A stretch of 64,000 nucleotides of DNA from Pseudomonas fluorescens (GCF_004683905.1 NZ_CP038438.1:2790001-2854000); one strand, 5' to 3'. Counted from the first letter of the stretch, positions 40,378-49,714 are shown. Translations and numbers: made by a program. The notes: generated by a model not told the origin, from the sequence alone.

Positions 40378-41151
40378 ATGCCATTTGAATTTGACCCGGC
40401 CGCCGCTGGCCTCACCCTCGACGCAACTCAAACCGCAGCCCTCCAAGAGGCGCTTGGCGGAAAGGTTCAGGAGTATCTGGACAAGGAAGTAAACGGGCTC
40501 AAGTCCAAGAATCAGGAATTGCTGGGCTCCAATCGAACCATCAAGACCGAATTGGACAAGCTGAAAGGTCAATTCGAAGGCCTGGATCTCGACGCGGTGA
40601 AGGGCTTGCTCGCCAAGGTGGGTCAGGACGAAGAAACGAAGCTGATCGCCGAGGGCAAGATCGACGAGGTGATCAATCGCCGCACCGAACGCCTGCGCAC
40701 CGATTCAGATAAACAGATCAAAGCCGCCAACGAGCGTGCCGACAAGGCCGAAGCATTCGCTGCCAAGTACAGCGACAAGGTGCTGGCCGATTCCATCCGC
40801 GCTGCAGCGATCAAGGCCGGCGCGCTCCCCGAGGCTGCCGAGGACATCATCTTGCGCGCCCGGGGCACTTTCAAACTCAGTGAAGACGGCGAGGCAATTG
40901 CCACCGACCGTGACGGCGAGGTCGTTTACGGGAAGGACGGGAAAACCCCGCTGTCGCCGCTCGAATGGGCGGAATCGCTGCGTGAAACAGCAACACACCT
41001 GTGGCCAAGGGCTCAGGGTGCCGGTCCGACCGGCGATCAAGGTGGCAAGGCCACGAAGAAATGGGGCGAGTACACCGAGCAGGAGCGCGCCGCGCTGGCC
41101 CGGGACAACCCCGACGCATTCAAAAAACTCCAGGCCACCAAAGGAACCTAA
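40378..41151 (+). CDS. capsid scaffolding protein
   Basis: 257 residues: long coiled coil (LDKEVNGLKSKNQELLGSNR, TIKTELDKLKGQFEGLDLDA, ERLRTDSDKQIKAANERADK) followed by a compact C-terminal segment ending in KKWGEYTEQERAALA. This pattern and the place just before the major capsid gene are those of scaffolds that guide procapsid assembly. Confidence 0.75.
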   Translation: MPFEFDPAAAGLTLDATQTAALQEALGGKVQEYLDKEVNGLKSKNQELLGSNRTIKTELDKLKGQFEGLDLDAVKGLLAKVGQDEETKLIAEGKIDEVINRRTERLRTDSDKQIKAANERADKAEAFAAKYSDKVLADSIRAAAIKAGALPEAAEDIILRARGTFKLSEDGEAIATDRDGEVVYGKDGKTPLSPLEWAESLRETATHLWPRAQGAGPTGDQGGKATKKWGEYTEQERAALARDNPDAFKKLQATKGT

Positions 41152-41154
41152 TCC

Positions 41155-42132
41155 ATGGCAACTACCCAACTGACCGACATCTTCGTCGGCGACTACTACG
41201 CCTCGCTGGCACCGGTTAACGGCCCGGAAAAGACTGCTGTTTACGAGTCGGGCATCGTGACTCGTTCGCCTGTGCTGGATGCGATCGCCTCCGGCAGTCA
41301 AGGCACCGCCGAGATCAGCTACTGGCAGGATCTCAACGCCGATGAGGCCCCGAACCTCAGCAACGATGATCCGAACGATCAAGGCGAAGTCGGTAAGGTC
41401 GAGCAGGACAGCATGCGTGCCCGCGTCCTGTACCTCAACAAAGGTTACGGCGTAACCGATCTGACTGCCGAGCTGGCCAACACCGAGCCACAGCAGCAGA
41501 TCCGTAACCGCTTCGGCACCTACTGGACTCGTCAGTGGCAGCGCTACACCCTGGGTGCCGCTCGCGGCATCATCGCCTCGAACATCGCCAATAACGGCGG
41601 TGACATGGTCATCGATGCGGGCGCGACCATCAACGCCAATGCCTTCCAAGACGCCGCGTTCACGGCGGGCGACGCTGCTGATCAGTTCGGCGCGATCGGT
41701 GTGCACTCGGTGGTGATGAACCAGATGGTCAAGCAAGACCTGATCGAGTACCTGCGCGACTCCGACGGCAAGATCATCCTTGCCACCTACCTGGGCAAAC
41801 CTGTTTTTATGGATGACGGCCTGATCTATGGCGCTGGCAAGTACCTGTCTGTGTTCTTCGGCCAGGGCGCTTTCGGCTACGGCGAAGGTGCTCCGAAGGT
41901 GCCGGTCGAGCTGGAGCGTAAGCCGGGCGGCGGCAACGGCGGCGGTGCGGAAGTGCTGTGGGAGCGGAAGACTTACATCCTCCAACCTGCCGGCTTCAGC
42001 TGGAAGGGTTCCGAGGCTCAGAACCTCAGCCCGACCGCGACCCAGTACGCCGCTGCCGCCAACTGGCAGCGTGTGTTCAGCCGCAAGCAGGTCCCATTTG
42101 CCGCTGTGATCAGCGGTACCACCACGCCGTAA
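41155..42132 (+). CDS. major capsid protein
   Basis: 325 residues. MATTQLTDIFVGDYYASLA, a NLSNDDPNDQGEVGKVEQ loop, LNKGYGVTDLTAELANTEPQ, GAIGVHSVVMNQMVKQDLIE and GKPVFMDDGLIYG follow the HK97-fold coat-like family seen in several siphophages. Most abundant virion shell protein. RBS is close (3 bases after the scaffold stop). Confidence 0.85.
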   Translation: MATTQLTDIFVGDYYASLAPVNGPEKTAVYESGIVTRSPVLDAIASGSQGTAEISYWQDLNADEAPNLSNDDPNDQGEVGKVEQDSMRARVLYLNKGYGVTDLTAELANTEPQQQIRNRFGTYWTRQWQRYTLGAARGIIASNIANNGGDMVIDAGATINANAFQDAAFTAGDAADQFGAIGVHSVVMNQMVKQDLIEYLRDSDGKIILATYLGKPVFMDDGLIYGAGKYLSVFFGQGAFGYGEGAPKVPVELERKPGGGNGGGAEVLWERKTYILQPAGFSWKGSEAQNLSPTATQYAAAANWQRVFSRKQVPFAAVISGTTTP

Positions 42133-42187
42133 TCCGGCCCATACAACCTGGCGCCCGTATGGCGCCGGGATGCTTTTGAGGTGACTC

Positions 42188-42493
42188 ATGAAAGTGATCT
42201 ACACGGACAAGCCGGGCAAAGAGCGCGGCGTATGCTACCGCCTGCTGAGCGAGTTCTTCGGCGTCATTGGCACTGCTACTGAGGTGGTCATCGAGGGCGA
42301 TGCGCCTGAAATTTACGATGCATACGAAGCGGCCGGTATCAAAGTTTCGGACGGTAAGGAGCCAGAAAACACCGAAACTGACCCTCTGAAAATGAAGGTC
42401 CCCGAGCTGAAAGAGTGGCTGACGGCGAAGGGCATCACCTTCGACGCAGCTGCCAAGAAAGAAGACCTGCAGGCTCTGGTGCCAGCCGAATAA
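42188..42493 (+). CDS. HeH/LEM-domain phage protein
   Basis: 101 residues. A beta-rich start (MKVIYTDKPGKERGVCYRLL) is followed by a HeH/LEM-like helix-extended-helix motif, PLKMKVPELKEWLTAKGITF then AKKEDLQALV. Such motifs bind nucleic acid or protein; located between capsid and connectors, it may be a capsid-associated protein. Confidence 0.65.
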   Translation: MKVIYTDKPGKERGVCYRLLSEFFGVIGTATEVVIEGDAPEIYDAYEAAGIKVSDGKEPENTETDPLKMKVPELKEWLTAKGITFDAAAKKEDLQALVPAE

Positions 42494-42503
42494 GGACATG
42501 CAC

Positions 42504-42881
42504 ATGACCGACTTCATCACCGTTGCCGATGTTGACGCTTCGCTGGGTCCTGGCTGGGCCGGCACCGGTGATCCGGTCCTTGCTGTGACCATGGCCAACG
42601 CCTGGCTCACGGCCAAGATCAAGCGGGTTGTTCCCGATCCGGTTCCGGCCGAGATCAAAACAGCCGGCGCCCAGGTCGCCAAAGAAGCGGCGGCGGGCAA
42701 GTTGTACACGGCCACTCAGAAGGAAGTGCAAAGCAAGACGGTATCGGCTCAGTCCGGCACGTCCGTGAGCAAGACCTACGTGGCCGGATCTACTGATCAG
42801 TCGGCGGGTGTGAACTTCGCTCTGGCGCTGCTGGAGCCTTGGATCAAGCGCTCCGGCGTGATGATGCTGAAAAGGATCTGA
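42504..42881 (+). CDS. head-tail connector protein
   Basis: 125 residues from MTDFITVADVDASLGPGWAG; AAGGA 7-8 bases upstream makes this ATG better than 42498. Helices VLAVTMANAWLTAKIKRVVP and AGAQVAKEAAAGKLYTATQK are typical of phage connector or adaptor folds (gp6-like). Role inferred from order. Confidence 0.65.
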   Translation: MTDFITVADVDASLGPGWAGTGDPVLAVTMANAWLTAKIKRVVPDPVPAEIKTAGAQVAKEAAAGKLYTATQKEVQSKTVSAQSGTSVSKTYVAGSTDQSAGVNFALALLEPWIKRSGVMMLKRI

Positions 42882-42883
42882 TC

Positions 42884-43276
42884 ATGGGTATGCGCGAAGA
42901 GATTCAGGCTGAATTGGCTGAGGCGTTCGATGATCCCGACGGCCTGGCTGACGCGGTCCAGCCGCTGGTGGGCGTGCGGATGGTTCCCGGTGAGTATGAC
43001 CCCGACTTGGGCGGCGAGACGCCGGAGACCACCGTCATGTACATGGGGCGAGGTGTCTTGGGTAGCTATTTGTCCAAGGAAATCGACGGCTCACTGATCC
43101 AAACCACCGACAAGAAGCTACTGTTGCTGCAAAACGAGCTGTTCGTTTCGGAGGTTGGCGTGCCGACTGCGGTGCCTGCCGCGCCGGCCATCGGCGATAT
43201 CGTCAACGGCATGCGCGTGATGAATGTGTCTGCCGATCCTGCTGACGCGACGTGGACCGCTCAGCTAAGAGTGTGA
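42884..43276 (+). CDS. head-tail joining / tail-completion protein
   Basis: 130 residues from MGMREEIQAELAEAFDDPDG. Beta-barrel-like middle (VGVRMVPGEYDPDLGGETPE, LLLLQNELFVSEVG) and a terminal ATWTAQLRV strand. Proteins of this profile are often mislabelled glutamate 5-kinase in phage genomes; position argues for a head-closure or joining role. Confidence 0.6.
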   Translation: MGMREEIQAELAEAFDDPDGLADAVQPLVGVRMVPGEYDPDLGGETPETTVMYMGRGVLGSYLSKEIDGSLIQTTDKKLLLLQNELFVSEVGVPTAVPAAPAIGDIVNGMRVMNVSADPADATWTAQLRV

Positions 43277-43292
43277 GCAATTTAGTGCTTAG

Positions 43293-43748
43293 TTACTGCC
43301 CGTGTAGCTCAATATAGGATTGGACTTGATCCACGATTAAAGTCTTTTGCATGGAAAAGTTATAAGGGTATCGGGCAGCAATTTTTGTTGAAGTTCTGCT
43401 CAAAGTCTCTGCGGGCATTCCGTCGGGTTTGTAGGTTTTGAGAAATTCATAGCTCTCAACCTGATCAACGATGAGCGTTTTCTGCATCGAATAATTGCTG
43501 GGGTATCTTGCTTCGATTGGACGCTTTATTTTCTCCAATAGTCCAGCAGGTAGCGTGCTTGGGTTGTATTTCTCAAGGAAGTCATACGAGCTAATTTGGT
43601 CGCTGAGAAGCACTTTTTGCATAGAGAAATTATCGGGGTATCTGGCTTCGATCTGCTCTCTCATGGCGCTAATCGCTTCGGGAGGAGCGCTATACGCGAA
43701 TGCGGGCATGAGCATCAAGGTGGCGATTGCAATTCCAATTATTTTCAT
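43293..43748 (-). CDS. secreted triple-repeat protein, cargo
   Basis: 151 residues: signal peptide (MKIIGIAIATLMLMPAFAYS/A) followed by three imperfect 43-44 residue repeats, each with ARYPxNxSMQKxLxxDQxxSY. Expected in the periplasm or outside. It is minus strand inside the plus-strand head operon and clearly A+T-rich, so it is foreign cargo, probably expressed by the lysogen. No known domain identified; the repeat is distinctive. Confidence 0.65.
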   Translation of the reverse strand: MKIIGIAIATLMLMPAFAYSAPPEAISAMREQIEARYPDNFSMQKVLLSDQISSYDFLEKYNPSTLPAGLLEKIKRPIEARYPSNYSMQKTLIVDQVESYEFLKTYKPDGMPAETLSRTSTKIAARYPYNFSMQKTLIVDQVQSYIELHGQ

Positions 43749-43855
43749 AATGAATTCCTTGTTAGAAAACCCTGGCTTCGCGGGCTTGAGAGTTTCAGCG
43801 ACTCAATTGTTCAGTTCGTGAACTGAATGACAGTTTTATTAAGCGAGAAGATGCT

Positions 43856-44452
43856 ATGTCATCCAGGCTTTCTAGCCAATCCGGCAGCTTCGCCCTGAGC
43901 CTAGCCGATTTCGCCGCGCAGACCAGCGAAGCCATCGACGCGAGTGTGCGCGAGATCATCATTGAGGTCGGCAGCAGCCTTATCCGTATGTCACCGGTAG
44001 GCAACCCGGAGATCTGGACGCAGAACGTTGTTGCGACCCAGTACAAAAAGGCCGTCGACGAGCACAACGCTGCGCTGCGCAGCGATCCGGCCAACCTCAC
44101 TAAAGGCGGCAGGCTCAAGAAAGGTCGCAAGCTCAACGACGGCATGGACATCGTCGCACCGAAAGGCTATGTCGGTGGTCGCTTCCGCGCGAACTGGCAT
44201 ATTTCCCTCGGCGTGGTCGAGAGCGTCACCTTCGACGAGGTTGACCCGAGCGGTGCCGAGACTACTGCGGCGCTGGTGGCAGCAATGAGCGACTTCACCG
44301 CCGGCCAGATGGCCTACATCATAAACAACTTGCCCTACGCGATTCCGCTGGAGTTCGGTCATTCGACCCAGGCCCCGAGCGGCATGGTCCGGGTAACCGT
44401 GGCTCGCTTCCAGCAGATCGTGCAGGAGGCCATCAGGAACAATCAGGTATGA
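43856..44452 (+). CDS. HK97 gp10-like tail-completion protein
   Basis: 198 residues. Helical start FALSLADFAAQTSEAIDASV, RMSPVGNPEIWTQN, GGRFRANWHISLGVVESVT, and IINNLPYAIPLEFGHSTQAP. The final YAxxLEFGxSxQAP motif is diagnostic of the gp10/neck family that attaches tail to head. ATGA overlap with the next gene. Confidence 0.78.
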   Translation: MSSRLSSQSGSFALSLADFAAQTSEAIDASVREIIIEVGSSLIRMSPVGNPEIWTQNVVATQYKKAVDEHNAALRSDPANLTKGGRLKKGRKLNDGMDIVAPKGYVGGRFRANWHISLGVVESVTFDEVDPSGAETTAALVAAMSDFTAGQMAYIINNLPYAIPLEFGHSTQAPSGMVRVTVARFQQIVQEAIRNNQV

Positions 44453-44877
44453 GTCACGCACGCGCCCGTCAGGCCATCGAAACGAAGCTGGCCGCATGGT
44501 CGGCTGCGCGTCCAATACGAGTGGCCTATTCAAATCAGCCATTCACGCCAAATCCATCTGAAACCTACCTCCGAGCTTTCCAGCTACCAGCTAGCACCAC
44601 CTGCCGTTACCTCGGTGGGGACGCCTACGAGTACACCGGCGTCTATCAGATCAGCATCGTCTGTCCATCTGCCCAGGCCATGGCCATCGCAGAGACGCTT
44701 GTTGAAGAGCTGACACAGCTCTTTCGCGCAGACACGCCACTGGCCCGCAACGGGTTCGATGGCCTCATCACTGAGCCCGTAGATCAGGGGCCAACTATCA
44801 CTGAGTCCGCGACCTATACGGTCCCGGCCAGCTTCACCTACGCAGGTGTCGCAGACCAACCGCCCGCTGGGGCATAA
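44449..44877 (+). CDS. tail terminator protein (DUF4128-like)
   Basis: 142 residues: RARQAIETKLAAWSAARPIR, YTGVYQISIVCPSAQAMAIA and a C-terminal YTVPASFTYAG strand, fitting the lambda gpU-type tail terminator family (DUF4128). Caps the tail tube and sets the joint to the head. Order before the tube gene agrees. Confidence 0.72.
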   Translation: MSHARARQAIETKLAAWSAARPIRVAYSNQPFTPNPSETYLRAFQLPASTTCRYLGGDAYEYTGVYQISIVCPSAQAMAIAETLVEELTQLFRADTPLARNGFDGLITEPVDQGPTITESATYTVPASFTYAGVADQPPAGA

Positions 44878-44916
44878 CCTACCGCCGTCAGGCGGGCATT
44901 CAAGAGGAAACACACC

Positions 44917-45576
44917 ATGGCCGCACGCTTTCCGCTGCCGAACGGCGCTGTGCTGGAGATCGCCAGCGTTATGGGATCCGCCGTCGCTTTCACCGCGCTG
45001 ACCAATGCGAAACCGCCAGTCGCTGCTTCCGTAGGCCACAGCATCGAAAATGGCGACGTTTTGCTGATCAACTCCGGCTGGGCGTTGATCAATGACCGTG
45101 CAGTAAAGGCGTCCGGCGTTACCGTTGATGCATTTGCGCTGGCCGGACTCAATACCACCAACACCGACAAGTTCACCGTCGGAGCAGGGGCCGGTTCCGT
45201 GATCCCGGTGTCCGGATGGACGCAAATCTCGAAAGTCACTTCTTTCACATCCTCCGGCGGCGAGCAGCAATACCAAACTGTCGGCTACCTGGAAGATGAC
45301 GATGACAAGCAGTTTCCAACCAACCGCAACCCAACCACGATCACCATCGTGGTGGAGGATCAGCCGACCGCTCAATACGTCGAGACTGTCGAAGGCTTCG
45401 ATGACACCAAGGAACTTGCCGTCGTGCGCATGAAGTTGCGCAATGGCGATCAGATCCTCTATCCGGGTTATGTGAGCATCACTCCAGATCCGACCATGGA
45501 GCGCAACAACGTCATGACGCGCACCATCAGCATCGGGCTTTCTGCTCGTTCGCTCCGTTACTTGGCCGGCGCATAA
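44917..45576 (+). CDS. major tail tube protein
   Basis: 219 residues with the beta-rich pattern of lambda gpV-type tubes: GHSIENGDVLLINSGWALIN, SKVTSFTSSGGEQQYQTVGY, NRNPTTITIVVEDQPTAQYV and MTRTISIGLSARSLRYL. Polymerises into the non-contractile tail. Precedes the chaperone pair. Confidence 0.82.
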   Translation: MAARFPLPNGAVLEIASVMGSAVAFTALTNAKPPVAASVGHSIENGDVLLINSGWALINDRAVKASGVTVDAFALAGLNTTNTDKFTVGAGAGSVIPVSGWTQISKVTSFTSSGGEQQYQTVGYLEDDDDKQFPTNRNPTTITIVVEDQPTAQYVETVEGFDDTKELAVVRMKLRNGDQILYPGYVSITPDPTMERNNVMTRTISIGLSARSLRYLAGA

Positions 45577-45585
45577 GGATTTCCC

Positions 45586-45966
45586 ATGGCAAAGATCAGG
45601 ATCGCTCAGAACCCTACGTTCAAAGCCAACGTGCACATTCCAATCGTTGGGTGTGAGCCCGAGGCAATCGAGTTCACCTTCAAGTATCGCGATCGCCCGG
45701 CACTCGCCGCGCTGTTCGACGAGTGGAACAGGAAGGCGAAGGAAATGCGCGATGGGTTCGGGGAAGGCACCACATTGTCAGATGTCGTTGCTGCCGAAAC
45801 CGAATATCAGGTGCAGCAGGTCAAGGACCTGGTCGCGGGCTGGGGCTTCGATGACAAGTTCGACGACAAGAGCATCCTTGCCCTTGTGAAGTCATGCCAA
45901 GGTACTGCCGAAGCGGTAGTGAATGCCTACCAGAGCGCATTCAATCAGGCCCGGCTGGGAAACTGA
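45586..45966 (+). CDS. tail assembly chaperone G
   Basis: 126 residues, FTFKYRDRPALAALFDEWNR then TEYQVQQVKDLVAGWGFDDK. Matches lambda gpG-type chaperones that bind the tape measure. The last two sense codons and the preceding base form the slippery heptamer GGGAAAC, so some ribosomes shift to give a GT fusion with the next frame. Confidence 0.82.
   Translation: MAKIRIAQNPTFKANVHIPIVGCEPEAIEFTFKYRDRPALAALFDEWNRKAKEMRDGFGEGTTLSDVVAAETEYQVQQVKDLVAGWGFDDKFDDKSILALVKSCQGTAEAVVNAYQSAFNQARLGN
45957..45963 (+). promoter_or_regulatory. -1 ribosomal frameshift site GGGAAAC
   Basis: Zero-frame codons are GGA AAC just before TGA; slipping back one base gives GGG AAA and enters the DUF1799 frame without a stop. 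Heptamer differs from lambda's GGGAAAG only in the last base. Frame arithmetic from 45586 puts GGA at 45958, as required. Confidence 0.85.
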
Positions 45967-46289
45967 GGGCAGCAGCCGCAGCGTTGTACGAAAGCGGGCC
46001 ATCTGCTGAGCAGTTGGCAATCCTCGGGCTGACGGCTGCCGATTTGTCGGGTGACGATGTAGAGGTCTGGCCATGCAACTGGTCGGCCTTTCTCCTGTTC
46101 AACCGAATGTCCACGCAGTGGCGGGTCGGCACCGGTGGCCCGATCGGCCTCGATTACAACTGCATTCGCGACGTAGCCGGCTTCCTCGGCATCAAGAAAA
46201 AGAAACTCGCTGAAATCTTTCCTGACCTGCAGGTGCTGGAAAGCGAAGCCCTGCGCGTCATGGCGGAGGAAAGGGAATACAGCCCGTAG
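45963..46289 (+). CDS. tail assembly chaperone T part (DUF1799), made by -1 frameshift
   Basis: 108 residues after the slip (LRAAAAALYESGPSAEQLAI, then WPCNWSAFLLFNRMSTQWRV, GPIGLDYNCIRDVAGFLGI), a DUF1799 domain. The frame's only earlier ATG (45894) has no ribosome site and would overlap G in a non-homologous frame, so expression as a 234-residue GT fusion is far more likely. Lambda makes gpGT the same way and both products are needed for tail assembly. Confidence 0.8.
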   Translation: MRAAAAALYESGPSAEQLAILGLTAADLSGDDVEVWPCNWSAFLLFNRMSTQWRVGTGGPIGLDYNCIRDVAGFLGIKKKKLAEIFPDLQVLESEALRVMAEEREYSP

Positions 46290-46316
46290 TTACGGGCACT
46301 CATTCAAGGTGAGTCG

Positions 46317-49300
46317 ATGAACATTGCAGAGCTCGGCGTCAAGATCGACTCGGCCGATGCAATCGAGGCCAAAACGAGCCTTGATGAAATGGCGAAGGCC
46401 GGCGGCCGGGCCGAGCAGTCCGCCGTTTCGCTGATGAACGAAATGCAGGCGCTGGAGAAATCGCTTTCTACCAGTGCCAAGACCACGCAGGACCTGGCCA
46501 AACAGCGCGATGCTTTGGCGAAGCTCACCAAAACCGGCGCCTATGGCGAGGCTGAGGCCGCGAAGATCTCGGCACAGCTCGACAAGCAGCAGGTAGCGCT
46601 GGCCAAGTCGGCCATGGATGAGCAGAAGGCGCTGAACAGCCTGCTGGGCGCCATTGACCCGGCCCGCGCCGCACTGGCGAAGCTGGACACCCAGGTCGAG
46701 CAACTGGGCAAGCATCTGGATGCCGGCCGGATCAGCCAGGACGAGTACAACACCGCCCTGAGCAAGATCGACAAGGACTACGACAAGCTCAACAAAACCA
46801 CCACCGGTTTCGACAAGCTGCGCCTCGGCACCCGCCAGGCGCAGGAAAACGTCGTGCAACTGGGGAATGCGCTGTCCTCGGGAGACTGGGGAAGTGGCGT
46901 ACGTGCGGTTGCGCAATTGGGCGCCGGTGCAGGCGCGGGCGCAGCGGGACTGCTCGCCATTCTCGGCCCGCTCGCGCTGGCCACCGCCGCCGTAGGCGGT
47001 CTGGCGTACGCTTTCTATAAGGGGAGCGAGGAACAGGACAGCTACAACAAAGCGTTGATCCTAACCGGTAACTACGCCGGTGTGAGCGCCGGGCAGCTGG
47101 GCGACATGGCGCGTCAGGTCAGCGCAACCGTTGGCACCACTGGCCAAGCCGCAGCCGTGCTCGCTCTGCTGGCCGACAACGGCAAGATCGCCGGCGAGAG
47201 CTTCACCGGAATCACCCAGGCTGCCGTGTCGATGCAGGAGGCAACTGGCAAGGCCGTAAGCGAGACAGTGGCGGAGTTCACCAAGCTCGCCGACGACCCG
47301 GTCAAGGCGTCTGCTGCGCTGAATGAGCAATACCACTACCTGACCGCGTCGGTTTACTCGCAGATCGCCGCGCTGGAGAAGCAGGGCGACCACGCCGGCG
47401 CCGTGAAACTGGCGACCGAGCAGTATGCCGACGCGATCAACGAGCGAACCCCACGAATTCTGGAGAACCTGAGTTTCTGGGAGAAAGGTTACAACGCCGT
47501 TGCGCGTGCGGCGGACAACTTGAAGAACCTTGGCCGGCCGGATATCAACGCCGATATCGAGCAGGCTCGGCGTAATCTGGAATCGGCCCAGTCAGGCAAT
47601 GTTGGTCTGTTCCAGAACAAGCAGGAGATGATCGATCTCTACCAGAATCGTCTCAACATGCTTGAAGATCAAAAAGCAGCTAAAGCCGATATCGCCAAAT
47701 GGGAAGGGGAACAGGCAAAAGCCCAAGGCGAAGCTGTTACCGCCATGGGCAAGATCGACGCACTCACCAAGTCGGCGTGGACGAATGAACAGAAGCGCAC
47801 CGAGGCGATCAAGGAGTACAAGCGGCAGCTCGAAGATATCCGCAAGGTCGCGCCCAACGACCCTCGCCTGAATCAGGCCGCGATCGACAAGAACCTGGCG
47901 AACATCAACGACCAATTCAAGGATCCTAAGGCTGCCGGAACTCAGGTTGATTTGACCGGCTTCAACAATGCCAAGAACAACCTGACAGCCATCAGCGAAG
48001 AGTACAAAAACGCCCAGAAGGAGCTGGACGCGGCGCAGAAGGCTGGGCTCGTTTCGCAAGCCGACTACGCCCTTAAACGCGAAGCGCTGATCGGCAATGA
48101 GCGCGACGAGGTGACAGCAGCCTACGAGGCTGAGATTGCAGCGCTGGAGGCCGCCAAGGCGAAAAAAACCACCTCTGCTGCGCAAAGCATCCAACTCGAC
48201 CAGAAGATCGCCGATGCGCGAGCGGGGATGGTCAAGGCGCAGAAAGAGGCGGACAGCCAGCTTGAGGTTCTGGCCACGAACGAAACCGGTCGCCTCTCTC
48301 GACAAGAGCGGTCGATCACGACCTACGTCCAAGCCTTGGCCCAGCAACAGAGGGCTCTGGAATTGGCGGGCCAGCGCGCCGTTCTCGGCGTCGGCCAAGG
48401 CGATCGTCAGAACGCTCTCAACAGCGAGCTGAACAGCCAGCAAGACCGGTTCGCACAGCAAGCTCTGGAGCTCGCAGATCAGAAGTCCGATCCATCGCGG
48501 AATATGTCGGAGGAGGAGTTCGCCCGAAAATCGCAGGCTCTCGCCGATGCGAACAAGGCCGCCACGGACCAGATCCGCCAAAACTACGCGGATGTGGAGG
48601 CGGCGCAGGCTGATTGGACCAAGGGTGCGACATCGGCTTGGGCCAACTACTTGGACTCGGCGAGCAATATTGCCGGTCAGACGAAAACCCTGTTCGGCAA
48701 CGCCTTCAGCTCGATGGAAGACGCAGTCGTCAACTTCGCCATGACCGGGAAGCTGTCGTTTGCTGACTTCACCAAGTCGATTCTGGCGGATATGGCGCGG
48801 ATCGCGACCCGTCAAGCCAGCTCGGCGTTGCTGAGCAGTCTCGTCGGCGCGGCCACCAGTTACTTCGCGGGCGGTGGGGGCGGTAATGGGCTCGCGGCGG
48901 GATCAGTAGGTGCAACGTCGTCGAATCTCGGCGCGTCCTCGGCTGGTTATTCCAGCAACTACTTCCCGCAGGCGCTCGGTGGTGCCTGGTCATCGGGTGT
49001 GCAGATGTTCGCCAATGGCGGCGCCTTTACCAACAGCATCGTCAGTACGCCGACTGCCTTCGGGATGGCCGGCGGCCGGGCGGGAGTTATGGGGGAGGCG
49101 GGGCCAGAGGCAATCATGCCGCTGACCCGGACCTCCAGCGGCAAGCTGGGTGTTCTCGCTGCCGGCGGTGGCTCCGGGACTGCGATCAGCATCAACGCAC
49201 CGGTCACGGTGGTGACACAGGACCGAGGCTCCGAAGGGATGCAGATTGACCAGCAGGCACTGTCGAGAAACCTGCAATCGCAAATGCAGGCCGTGGCCGA

Positions 49301-49367
49301 GAAAGCCGTCGCTGACTCTTGGCGCGCGGGCGGCACCAGCTTCCGAAATGCAAATGGGAGGGCCTGA
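46317..49367 (+). CDS. tail length tape measure protein
   Basis: 1016 residues. N-terminal coiled coil (LGVKIDSADAIEAKTSLDEM), a hydrophobic region around 200-240 (GAGAGAAGLLAILGPLALAT), long helical stretches, and the lambda gpH-like C-terminus TKLSFADFTKSILADMARIA-type segment (MTGKLSFADFTKSILADMAR) followed by glycine-rich MGEAGPEAIMPLTR. Length implies a tail of about 150 nm by the usual 0.15 nm per residue. Confidence 0.92.
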   Translation: MNIAELGVKIDSADAIEAKTSLDEMAKAGGRAEQSAVSLMNEMQALEKSLSTSAKTTQDLAKQRDALAKLTKTGAYGEAEAAKISAQLDKQQVALAKSAMDEQKALNSLLGAIDPARAALAKLDTQVEQLGKHLDAGRISQDEYNTALSKIDKDYDKLNKTTTGFDKLRLGTRQAQENVVQLGNALSSGDWGSGVRAVAQLGAGAGAGAAGLLAILGPLALATAAVGGLAYAFYKGSEEQDSYNKALILTGNYAGVSAGQLGDMARQVSATVGTTGQAAAVLALLADNGKIAGESFTGITQAAVSMQEATGKAVSETVAEFTKLADDPVKASAALNEQYHYLTASVYSQIAALEKQGDHAGAVKLATEQYADAINERTPRILENLSFWEKGYNAVARAADNLKNLGRPDINADIEQARRNLESAQSGNVGLFQNKQEMIDLYQNRLNMLEDQKAAKADIAKWEGEQAKAQGEAVTAMGKIDALTKSAWTNEQKRTEAIKEYKRQLEDIRKVAPNDPRLNQAAIDKNLANINDQFKDPKAAGTQVDLTGFNNAKNNLTAISEEYKNAQKELDAAQKAGLVSQADYALKREALIGNERDEVTAAYEAEIAALEAAKAKKTTSAAQSIQLDQKIADARAGMVKAQKEADSQLEVLATNETGRLSRQERSITTYVQALAQQQRALELAGQRAVLGVGQGDRQNALNSELNSQQDRFAQQALELADQKSDPSRNMSEEEFARKSQALADANKAATDQIRQNYADVEAAQADWTKGATSAWANYLDSASNIAGQTKTLFGNAFSSMEDAVVNFAMTGKLSFADFTKSILADMARIATRQASSALLSSLVGAATSYFAGGGGGNGLAAGSVGATSSNLGASSAGYSSNYFPQALGGAWSSGVQMFANGGAFTNSIVSTPTAFGMAGGRAGVMGEAGPEAIMPLTRTSSGKLGVLAAGGGSGTAISINAPVTVVTQDRGSEGMQIDQQALSRNLQSQMQAVAEKAVADSWRAGGTSFRNANGRA

Positions 49368-49705
49368 TGGCCATCGAGAAATTCACTTGGCCGACCGAGC
49401 GAGGGGAAACGCCCGATATCACTTATCGGGTGCGCACCTCGAGGTTTGGCAATGGCTACGAGCAGAACGTCGGCGACGGCCCGAACAACAAAGAGGACTC
49501 CTACCCGGTTACCTGCGTCGGCCAAAAGGCCACGGTGCTGGAGATCATGAAGTTCCTCGACCGGCACGCCGGGGCCAAGGCGTTTCTCTGGACAACACCG
49601 CTCGGCGAGCTCGGGCTGTTCACCTGTAAAAATCCCGCTCCCACACCAATGGGCGGCGGGGTCTTTAAACTCACCGCCACGTTCGAGCGGGCATTCCAAC
49701 CATAA
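49367..49705 (+). CDS. minor tail protein M
   Basis: 112 residues; ATG overlaps the tape measure stop (TGATG). FTWPTERGETPDITYRVRTS and RFGNGYEQNVGDGPNNKEDS, then GAKAFLWTTPLG, KLTATFERAF. This is the lambda gpM-like tail-tip family. Confidence 0.85.
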   Translation: MAIEKFTWPTERGETPDITYRVRTSRFGNGYEQNVGDGPNNKEDSYPVTCVGQKATVLEIMKFLDRHAGAKAFLWTTPLGELGLFTCKNPAPTPMGGGVFKLTATFERAFQP

Positions 49706-49714
49706 GGGGCAATC

